Part shown: in pieces, positions 54,223 to 60,599 of the stretch
Layout of the letters: every line of letters begins with the position of its first letter
Numbering within the stretch: the stretch's first letter is position 1
Source: an uncultured Pelagibacteraceae bacterium
GTDB lineage: Bacteria > Pseudomonadota > Alphaproteobacteria > Pelagibacterales > Pelagibacteraceae
Reading direction: 5' to 3'
DNA length: 64,000 nt
Assembly (NCBI GenBank): GCA_902583455.1
Contig: CACHVY010000002.1
Coordinates: 1 to 64,000, forward strand
Translations under genes and position numbers: made by a program
The notes under the pieces: generated by a model
What the model saw: only the letters and a program-made list of their open reading frames with translations
The model's database searches: none
Told to the model about the DNA's origin: nothing

Positions 54223-54700
54223 TATTATAAAAGCATTTCAATAAATGATGAAAAATACATACAAAAAGTATAGTAGAACCAAGTGCCAAAGGCGATTGGG
54301 GAATCCATATTAATATTTCATCTGCACCTTCACTTCTTTCCTCAAATTTGTAAGATATAATTAGCATCTTGATAAAATAAAATGCAATGTAGCCTGAGAA
54401 AATTGTGGCTAATGATAAACACCAAATTTCAAATATTTTTCTAAATCTTTTATTTAGCCTTTCTATAAACAAAGTAATTCTAATATGTCCTCCCTCAGAA
54501 AATGTAAAAGCTAAAGCGAAGAATGTAGAGGCAGCCATACAATAACCCGAGTACTCAGACAGTCCTCGAATATAAAAGCCAAATAATCTAGAGAGGATAC
54601 CTAGTAATATAAAAATTGCTATAAATATTAAAAATATTGCAGCAATATATCCAGAAAGTTTATAAATTTTTTTTAAAAAAAAACTGATTTTGCTAAGCAT
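54215..54700 (-). CDS. dctQ: TRAP transporter small permease (DctQ-like)
   Basis: The 161-residue protein has four membrane helices, with RLFGFYIRGLSEYSGYCMAA (about residues 36-55; GLSE-type motif) and GGHIRITLFIERLN, both typical for DctQ. The gene overlaps dctM by 8 bases. A hairpin separates it from the binding-protein gene upstream. Confidence 0.93.
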   Translation of the reverse strand: MLSKISFFLKKIYKLSGYIAAIFLIFIAIFILLGILSRLFGFYIRGLSEYSGYCMAASTFFALAFTFSEGGHIRITLFIERLNKRFRKIFEIWCLSLATIFSGYIAFYFIKMLIISYKFEERSEGADEILIWIPQSPLALGSTILFVCIFHHLLKCFYNND

Positions 54701-54706
54701 ATAATA

Positions 54707-54736
54707 AAAGGCCGTTAAAAAACATTAACGGCCTTT
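54707..54736 (-). terminator. Intercistronic hairpin after the TRAP binding-protein gene
   Basis: Perfect 12-bp arms (54707-54718, 54725-54736; AAAGGCCGTTAA/TTAACGGCCTTT) around a 6-base loop, followed on the minus strand by a U-rich run. It starts 12 bases after the DctP stop and lies 7 bases before dctQ. A partial terminator would let binding protein exceed permease, as for the Pot-type system. Confidence 0.82.
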
Positions 54737-54747
54737 AAAAAGATTAT

Positions 54748-55716
54748 TTAATAAGCAGATAAGACAGATTGACCTCTATCTCCAGCTTTTTTTGTCCATT
54801 CGGATGCCATTTGAGATCCAACTTTTTCAAAATGTTGTTTTAATGCAGAATTAACTTTACCAACACTCATTCCTGCATCAGCTAAAGCCTTTTTGTCATT
54901 TTTATTTCCCATTTTTGAAAGTTGCCATCCTTTTCTCTCAGCTAGAGCTGCTTCTTTCATAATTAGGTCTTGAGTTTCTTTATCTAATTTATTCCAAGCT
55001 TTTTTATTAGCAATAATCATATTTTTTGGAAACCATGCAGCTATGTCATAAAAATATTTAACTCCATTTTCCCAAATCTTACTATTTTTCCCTGTTGTTG
55101 GTGAGGTAATCATGCTTTCAACAGCTCCAGTAGAAAAAGCCTGAGATATTTCTGCAGCTTCAATTTTAGTTGGAGTCATACCGGTTAGTTCGGCTATTCT
55201 AATTGTTGCGCCATTATACGCTCTAAACTTAAGACCTTTTAAATCTTCAACGCTATTAATTTCTTTTTTAGAGTATAAACCTTGAGCAGGCCAAGGCACA
55301 GCATATAAAAACACTAAACCTTTGGCATCTAAACTTTTTGTAATTTCAGCTTTTGATGCTTTATATAATTTCATAGCGTCTGTGTATGATGTAGCTAAAA
55401 AAGGTAAAGAGTCGATTTCAAGTAAGGGATCTTCTTTACCTAACGCCGACATAAATCTTTCACCAATTGGGGCTTGCCCTGTTCTGACGGCTCTAAAAAT
55501 TTCGCCACCTTTAAACAATGATCCACCTGGGTGAGTGACTATAGTTAATTTACCACCGCTTTTTTCAGTTACATTTTTTGCAAATTCAGTAGCATTTGCA
55601 GAATGAAAATTACCAGCACCATAAGCTAACGCCATATCCCATTTTTCTGCGTATGATACATTTGAAAGTAAAAATAGTGATATTAATATTGAAATAAAGT
55701 ATTTTATTATTTTCAT
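54748..55716 (-). CDS. dctP: TRAP transporter substrate-binding protein (DctP-like)
   Basis: The 322-residue periplasmic protein has a signal peptide (about residues 1-23, ends VSYA). It carries the DctP fold with LKGLKFRAYNGAT (Arg that holds a carboxylate, about residue 147) and AEISQAFSTGAVESMITSP. The substrate is likely a carboxylate. A strong AGGAGGTGA ribosome site precedes ATG. The nearest catabolic genes are pxpABC, so 5-oxoproline or a related acid is a possible ligand; this is inferred only from position. Confidence 0.92.
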   Translation of the reverse strand: MKIIKYFISILISLFLLSNVSYAEKWDMALAYGAGNFHSANATEFAKNVTEKSGGKLTIVTHPGGSLFKGGEIFRAVRTGQAPIGERFMSALGKEDPLLEIDSLPFLATSYTDAMKLYKASKAEITKSLDAKGLVFLYAVPWPAQGLYSKKEINSVEDLKGLKFRAYNGATIRIAELTGMTPTKIEAAEISQAFSTGAVESMITSPTTGKNSKIWENGVKYFYDIAAWFPKNMIIANKKAWNKLDKETQDLIMKEAALAERKGWQLSKMGNKNDKKALADAGMSVGKVNSALKQHFEKVGSQMASEWTKKAGDRGQSVLSAY

Positions 55717-55832
55717 TTCACCTCCTCTTTTTAAAAAATATATTTGATTATTTATTTAATGTTAAATCAATAGAAAAATTATCTACTTTTAATTGAAAAA
55801 TCTTAATAATCATTTATTATCTCAGAATTCCA

Positions 55833-56459
55833 ATGGAGCAATCACTATTTTTAGAGCAATCTTTAATTCTTTTGCAAATAATATTTATAGATATTATTTT
55901 AGCAGCAGATAACGCAATAATAATCGGTCTAATAGCCGCTAACTTTGTTCCAAAACATAGAAGACAAATTATACTATGGGGTGTAGCAGGTGCATTAATT
56001 TTTAAAGTTATTTTTGCAATTTTTGCTACTTATTTATTCAAGTTTTATTTTATTAAAATTTTAGGTGGGTTACTTTTAATTTGGATAGTTTATGATTTAA
56101 GAAAAGATTTATTTGAAATCAAGAAAGTAAAATCACCAACAAAAGTTTCTAAAGAGCCCTCATATATACAAAGTGTGTACAAAGTTTTATTTGCAGATAT
56201 AACAATCAGTTTTGACAACGTTATTGGTGTTGTTGGGGCTTCCAAAGGTTATTTTGGTTTTATGATTTTTGGTTTAGTTTTGTCAGTTATTTTGACTGGG
56301 GCCCTCGCAACTTATCTTGCAAACTATATTCAAAAACATTTATGGATTGCTTATGTGGGTTTAGCATTTATTTTACTTGTTGCTATTCAATTAATAATAG
56401 GGGGATTGGTGGATTTAGAAATTTTAAGGGTAAATGAGGAATTTAAAAAATATTTTTAA
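55833..56459 (+). CDS. TerC-family (YjbE-type) membrane protein
   Basis: The 208-residue protein has six or seven membrane helices and the acidic motifs ADNAIIIGLIAA (about residue 24) and ITISFDNVIGVVGAS (about residue 122) typical of TerC/YjbE proteins, several of which export manganese. It lacks the extra domains of the tellurium-resistance proteins. It is followed after 9 bases by the GGCT-like gene. Metal-export role is family knowledge. Confidence 0.85.
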   Translation: MEQSLFLEQSLILLQIIFIDIILAADNAIIIGLIAANFVPKHRRQIILWGVAGALIFKVIFAIFATYLFKFYFIKILGGLLLIWIVYDLRKDLFEIKKVKSPTKVSKEPSYIQSVYKVLFADITISFDNVIGVVGASKGYFGFMIFGLVLSVILTGALATYLANYIQKHLWIAYVGLAFILLVAIQLIIGGLVDLEILRVNEEFKKYF

Positions 56460-56468
56460 GTATTAAAT

Positions 56469-57161
56469 ATGAAAAAGTTGTTAATAATTATAGTATTAAT
56501 TTTTTCAACACAATTGGCACAGAGTCAAGAATGTAATTTAAATCCAGAGCGAGGAAGTAAAAATTATATTATTGGCTATGGATCATTAATGGATAAAGAG
56601 TCAAGAATTAGAACAAATAAATCAGCTTTTGTAGTGAAACCTATTTTAATAAAAGGTTTTGAAAGAACTTGGGGTCTTCAGGGGAGAATGTATAAAATTA
56701 CTTTTTTAACAATCATTAAAAAAGAAAACTCAGCTGTTAATGCGGTTTATTATCCAGTCTCGATAAAGGACTTAAATAAGACTGATAGGAGAGAAAGTGG
56801 ATATTGTAGAGTAAAAGTTGAAGGTAAAGACTTAAGTTTCTATGGAAAAAAAATTAAAACTAAAAATAAAAACTTTTGGGTTTATGCAGCTAATCCTGAA
56901 AAAATAAAAAAACCAAGTAATAGTCATCCAATAGTTCAATCATATGTCGATTTATTTATAGGTGGTTGCTTTCAGATTAAGGAGAGATATAAAATTAATG
57001 AATTTCCAAAACAATGTGTAGAAACAACTACTGAATGGTCAAAGCACTGGGTAAATGATAGAGTGCATGCTAGGAGACCATTCCTAGTGCCAAATTTTTA
57101 TAAAATAGATAATCTTTTATCAAATTCCTTTGATTACTATTTAGATAATAAATACCAATAA
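56469..57161 (+). CDS. Exported gamma-glutamylcyclotransferase-like protein
   Basis: The 230-residue protein has a signal peptide (about residues 1-19, LAQSQE cleavage region). It carries the GGCT hallmark YGSLM (about residues 37-41), VNAVYYPV and DRRESGYCRV (about residue 107), holding the likely catalytic Glu. GGCT enzymes release 5-oxoproline from gamma-glutamyl peptides. A periplasmic location would be unusual for such an enzyme. PxpABC, 4 kb away, could use the product. Activity is inferred. Confidence 0.75.
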   Translation: MKKLLIIIVLIFSTQLAQSQECNLNPERGSKNYIIGYGSLMDKESRIRTNKSAFVVKPILIKGFERTWGLQGRMYKITFLTIIKKENSAVNAVYYPVSIKDLNKTDRRESGYCRVKVEGKDLSFYGKKIKTKNKNFWVYAANPEKIKKPSNSHPIVQSYVDLFIGGCFQIKERYKINEFPKQCVETTTEWSKHWVNDRVHARRPFLVPNFYKIDNLLSNSFDYYLDNKYQ

Positions 57162-57797
57162 TCACATTTTATACTCAAAATTTTGTGTAGTTTCATTAAC
57201 GCCAATCTCAATAGCTCCATTACTTAAATGAAATTTCCTAGCCATGTCGGTAAGCGGTGAGAGTGTTACTAATCTATTTAAATGATTTGTTTTTTTTATT
57301 TTTTTAAAAACTTCTTTTACAATTAATCTTCCGCCACCTCTTTTTTTCGACCAAACAGTATATGCAATAGCAATTTGGCCTACTTTAAAATCTCTATTAA
57401 TACTCTGTAAATAAGCATCTTTGCTCATCATATCTAATTCTTCTACAGTTTTTGGAATGCTATTTGTAAATGCAAAACACATCACTGCATGTATCTCTTC
57501 CTGATACTTTACTCCGTATATTTTTCGGCCAAAGCTTGTTCTAAACTCATTATCTAGTTCTGGTCGTACTGGATCCTCGGCAGTATTACAGTTTGGCAAC
57601 TCTATAATTTCAGCGCCTTTTACCCAGTCAAAGAAATTTTTTACAGATTTTCCAATATCAATTTTTTTACCTTTAATGGAAGTATCAAATTTTTTGGATA
57701 TAAGATTTTTTTTTTTTGCTATTGAGCGTTTAAATATTTTGCTTTTTCTTTTTAAAGCGACTTTTATTTTTCTTTTTAATTGTTTTTTTTTGTTCAT
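57162..57797 (-). CDS. GNAT-like acyltransferase with Lys-rich N-terminus
   Basis: The 211-residue protein begins with about 50 Lys/Arg-rich residues (low complexity), then a GNAT-like core: GVKYQEEIHAVMCFAF, VGQIAIAYTVWSKKRGGGRLIV (shown in parts: IAIAYTVWS, KRGGGRLI) and HLNRLVTLSPLTDMARKFH. The RGGGR segment is at the acetyl-CoA loop. The N-terminal region could bind RNA or be disordered. Starts 25 bases from proC-like on the same strand. Function unknown. Confidence 0.62.
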   Translation of the reverse strand: MNKKKQLKRKIKVALKRKSKIFKRSIAKKKNLISKKFDTSIKGKKIDIGKSVKNFFDWVKGAEIIELPNCNTAEDPVRPELDNEFRTSFGRKIYGVKYQEEIHAVMCFAFTNSIPKTVEELDMMSKDAYLQSINRDFKVGQIAIAYTVWSKKRGGGRLIVKEVFKKIKKTNHLNRLVTLSPLTDMARKFHLSNGAIEIGVNETTQNFEYKM

Positions 57798-57822
57798 TTT
57801 TAAATTTATAAACTAAATTATA

Positions 57823-58599
57823 TTAATTAGGTTGTGACTTATTTAACCTTTTTATTATTCTATTAGATGTTTTTTCAAGTAATCTATAAAAACCAGCTTT
57901 TCGCAAATCTTTAACAGCCTGCTCATTTAAGCCACCAGGTGTTTGTGATTCTCTAACTAGTTTTTTGAGATTTTTTTTATGATTAAAAGCATCCTCTGAT
58001 AACGCAAGGAATAAGGATGATATGTATCTTTGTGCATTTTCTTTTTTTATTCCCCTTTTAACTAACCAATTAGACAGCGAGTATAAAATTTCGTAAAAAG
58101 GTGCCATCATTGCAGAAGTAGTCCAAAAATTTAATGATGACTTCTCATTACTGATTTCCACTGTAGATCCCAATTTATCAAAAAACTTTTTAACCTTACT
58201 ATTTGGTGGATAAATTGGAACTGGTCCTTTACATAACGCAATTGGTGGTAATGGTATGGCCCTAACAATATTTGATTTTAATCCTGTAATTTTTTTTAAT
58301 TGTGTTAAATTAATTGTTGAAATAAAACTAATTATCATCTTATTTTTATTAAATATTAAATTATTTAGAATTTTGTTTCCGACAGTTGGTGTTACTGCAA
58401 GAAAGACCCAATCAGATTTATTAATAATATCTTGATTATTCTTAATTATTTTAATTTTTGTACTTTTAAATTTTAAATTTTTTGAAATTTTTTTATTTCT
58501 TTCTGATACATATATTTTTGAAATTTTTAATTTTGAGTTAATTATGCCTGTTACAACTGCTTTTGTAATTTGACCCGTTCCTATAAAACCTAATTTCAT
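57823..58599 (-). CDS. proC: Pyrroline-5-carboxylate reductase-like protein
   Basis: The 258-residue protein has the Rossmann start LGFIGTGQITKAVV (residues 3-16), VFLAVTP (about 65), VRAIPLPPIALCKGP and, near the C-terminus, RESQTPGGLNEQAVKDL, the ProC signature. ProC converts pyrroline-5-carboxylate to proline. The substrate-binding part differs somewhat from classical ProC (IPLPPIALCKG replacing MPNTPA). It lies 18 bases after the lysE-type gene. Confidence 0.85.
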   Translation of the reverse strand: MKLGFIGTGQITKAVVTGIINSKLKISKIYVSERNKKISKNLKFKSTKIKIIKNNQDIINKSDWVFLAVTPTVGNKILNNLIFNKNKMIISFISTINLTQLKKITGLKSNIVRAIPLPPIALCKGPVPIYPPNSKVKKFFDKLGSTVEISNEKSSLNFWTTSAMMAPFYEILYSLSNWLVKRGIKKENAQRYISSLFLALSEDAFNHKKNLKKLVRESQTPGGLNEQAVKDLRKAGFYRLLEKTSNRIIKRLNKSQPN

Positions 58600-58617
58600 A
58601 ATAAATTAATATAGTTG

Positions 58618-59232
58618 TTAATAATTTTGTGTAAATCCAATAAAAATAGCTATTAAAATCAATACACACGCCGAAATTGAGCTTATTATTCTTGGATTTG
58701 CGTTTATCCAGTGTAAAATTTTTTTAGCTAATATTGCATAACCAATAAGTGAGATAAAATCTAAAATCATATAAGTGATAATTAGAATTATAAATTGAGA
58801 AATATAATTTTCATTAAAGTTTATAAATTGCGGAAAAATTAATGGAAAAAATATCCATGCTTTAGGACTAGTGCCTGCTACAATAAATCCATCCTTAAAA
58901 AAAGATATTGTAGTTTTTGATTTAATTGAAGTTTTACTAAATTTTTTTGGGCTTGATTTATAAATATCATAAGAAAGATAGAATAAATAAGCTATACCAA
59001 ACCACTTTAAAATATTTAAAGTTTCAGCATTATCAGCAATAAAAGAATCTATAAAAAAAATTACTAGAGTAGCTTGTATTAAATTTGCGGTAACATCACC
59101 TAAGGCAATCCAAATACAATTTTTAGTACCATAATTTATTGCATAAGAAATAATAACAATTCTTGGAGTGCCAGGTGTTATAAATAAAAAAAATATAATT
59201 TGTAAAAATAAAAAGTAATCTAAGGGGAGCAT
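58618..59232 (-). CDS. LysE-family amino-acid exporter
   Basis: The 204-residue protein has about six membrane helices with the LysE/RhtB start FFLFITPGTPRIVII (residues 14-28) and GDVTANLIQATLV, then DGFIVAGTSPKAW. Members export amino acids or related small molecules. The start codon lies only 6 bases after a structured leader, with no Shine-Dalgarno sequence. Followed by proC-like on the same strand. Confidence 0.85.
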   Translation of the reverse strand: MLPLDYFLFLQIIFFLFITPGTPRIVIISYAINYGTKNCIWIALGDVTANLIQATLVIFFIDSFIADNAETLNILKWFGIAYLFYLSYDIYKSSPKKFSKTSIKSKTTISFFKDGFIVAGTSPKAWIFFPLIFPQFINFNENYISQFIILIITYMILDFISLIGYAILAKKILHWINANPRIISSISACVLILIAIFIGFTQNY

Positions 59233-59238
59233 TAAAGG

Positions 59239-59285
59239 GATAGTCCTAGAAAACCGGGAGCTAAAGATGGCTAAGTAGGACTATC
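59239..59285 (-). ncRNA. Candidate structured leader RNA of the lysE-proC unit
   Basis: A perfect 10-bp helix (59276-59285 with 59239-59248; GATAGTCCTA/TAGGACTATC) encloses 27 bases that can form a short inner stem (AGCC/GGUU or AGC/GCU). It lies between divergent genes, so it is not a convergent terminator. An extended -10 promoter (59301-59293) would start transcription at or near the 5' arm, and the ATG of lysE follows 6 bases after the 3' arm. That is the layout of a compact riboswitch or translation-control element. No known class was recognised. Confidence 0.45.
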
Positions 59286-59292
59286 TGAATAC

Positions 59293-59301
59293 ATTATACC
59301 A
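59293..59301 (-). promoter_or_regulatory. Extended -10 promoter of the lysE gene
   Basis: The minus strand reads TGGTATAAT, an extended -10 (TGnTATAAT) with a perfect TATAAT. Seven bases downstream is position 59286, at the 5' edge of the structured leader. No clear -35 box; an extended -10 element can function without one. Confidence 0.7.
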
Positions 59302-59351
59302 CAGGTAGTAAAAATTGCATTAATCAATTTTTTCATATTTATTAATAATTT

Positions 59352-59645
59352 ATGAAAAAAAGTCGCAGACCGATGACAAAGGTTAAAAATCCGGAGCCCA
59401 AAGTGGGCACTCAAGACTGGGTTATATGGGCTGCATGGGCAGACCGAATTACGTTTGAAGATATAAAATTAAAGACAGGATTGTCTGAAGGAAATGTAAT
59501 AAAAATAATGAGAAAATCTTTAAAACCATCTTCTTTTAAACTTTGGAGAAAAAGAGCAAAAGGACAAAGTATAAAACATAGGAAAAAATTTGAGGAGTCT
59601 AGAAAAGAAATAAGAAGAAAAATTAATAAAAATGATTATATATAA
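59352..59645 (+). CDS. TIGR03643/DUF2805 family protein
   Basis: The 97-residue basic protein has WVIWAAWADRITFEDIKLKTGLSEGNVIKIMR (shown in parts: VIWAAWADRIT, TGLSEGNVIKIMR) and FKLWRKRAKGQ, which resembles the TIGR03643/DUF2805 family. The central helix-turn-helix-like segment suggests nucleic-acid binding, but no function is known. It is divergent from the lysE gene and followed closely by glutaredoxin. Confidence 0.75.
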   Translation: MKKSRRPMTKVKNPEPKVGTQDWVIWAAWADRITFEDIKLKTGLSEGNVIKIMRKSLKPSSFKLWRKRAKGQSIKHRKKFEESRKEIRRKINKNDYI

Positions 59646-59648
59646 AAT

Positions 59649-59903
59649 ATGAAAAAAATTACAATTTATACGGGACCTGTATGTAATTATTGTGATGCGA
59701 CAAAAAGATTACTCAAAAGAAATAATTTAGAATTTGATGAAATTGATATTTCATCTAGCCCCGAAGTTTTAAATGAGATGATTAATAAATCAAATGGTAA
59801 AAAAACTATACCGCAAATTTTTTTTGACAATTTACATATAGGTGGATATGTTGAAATTAGGGAATTAGAAAAAAACGAAAAATTGCTTGAATCTTTAAAG
59901 TAA
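59649..59903 (+). CDS. grxC: Glutaredoxin 3-type
   Basis: The 84-residue protein is a glutaredoxin with CNYC at residues 13-16 (usual CPYC replaced by CNYC), TIPQIFFDNLHIGGY (cis-Pro and GSH-binding) and normal length. It reduces disulfides with glutathione, consistent with gshAB in the window. It starts four bases after the TIGR03643-type gene. Confidence 0.93.
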   Translation: MKKITIYTGPVCNYCDATKRLLKRNNLEFDEIDISSSPEVLNEMINKSNGKKTIPQIFFDNLHIGGYVEIRELEKNEKLLESLK

Positions 59904-59912
59904 AATTAAATT

Positions 59913-60248
59913 ATGTTTACAAAAAAAAAATTTAATAATTCTATAAAAATATTTCTAACTTTAAGAAACTATTTTATACTGTTTTGTTTACTATTTTTAA
60001 CAAACTGTGGTCAATATACTGCAATGATTGGCCCAGGTTATACACTTCTTGAGTCAGGAAGTGTTTTACAAGCCACAAGCTCTTATGGTAGATCTTATTT
60101 GGTTTCAAGTGCAAAACAGAGTTACGCAGATGAGACTAATCCACAAAGAATTTGTCAAGAATTACATAGTTCAGAATTGCGATCCATATTTTTTGAAACA
60201 CAAGACAAAAAAGGTTGTGTTTATGATCCTTTGAGTATCTATAGATAA
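59913..60248 (+). CDS. Small lipoprotein-like protein
   Basis: The 111-residue chain has an unusually long N-terminus (Lys-rich, then hydrophobic residues about 19-31) and a lipobox LTNC (Cys32). After this comes GPGYTLLESGSVLQATSSYGRSY, a Gly/Ser-rich stretch, and two Cys in the C-terminal part (CQELH, CVYDP). It is the third gene after glutaredoxin. A short outer-membrane or inner-membrane lipoprotein is inferred; function unknown. Confidence 0.65.
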   Translation: MFTKKKFNNSIKIFLTLRNYFILFCLLFLTNCGQYTAMIGPGYTLLESGSVLQATSSYGRSYLVSSAKQSYADETNPQRICQELHSSELRSIFFETQDKKGCVYDPLSIYR

Positions 60249-60257
60249 TTACAATTT

Positions 60258-60599
60258 TTAAAAGAAAATATAATAAATAATCCAGAATATAAGCGTATAC
60301 TCAAAAAAACTTTTAAAAAGTGTTAACTGTTTTTCACTAAATTTTTGCATCAAAAATTTTTTAAATAGAAAAAAAATTAAATTCACAATTAAAATTCCAA
60401 TAACTAAACCAATAAACATAAGTTTGATTGAAAAGTTTTTATATCCAAAATAAATAGCTGCAATTAATGTAAACCAAGATACTTTTGTTATAAATATTTT
60501 AAATATAAACCCAGCTTTTTTACTAAATACAGATTGTGTTTTTATTAATGAATAAGACCAGATTATTCCTATTAAAAAACTAGCAAACTTTAAAATCAT
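60258..60599 (-). CDS. Small membrane protein, unknown
   Basis: The 113-residue protein is hydrophobic with three or four membrane helices (ILKFASFLIGIIWSYSL, WFTLIAAIYFGY, LMFIGLVIGILIVNLIF, ending IFWIIYYIFF). Its start overlaps the stop of the Amt-SpoIIE gene by four bases (ATGA), so it may be a partner of that transporter. I do not recognise the family. Confidence 0.6.
   Translation of the reverse strand: MILKFASFLIGIIWSYSLIKTQSVFSKKAGFIFKIFITKVSWFTLIAAIYFGYKNFSIKLMFIGLVIGILIVNLIFFLFKKFLMQKFSEKQLTLFKSFFEYTLIFWIIYYIFF

Noticed and set aside
59236-59290. Rho-independent terminator
   Set aside because: Flanking genes diverge, so no transcript ends here, and no U-run follows the stem.
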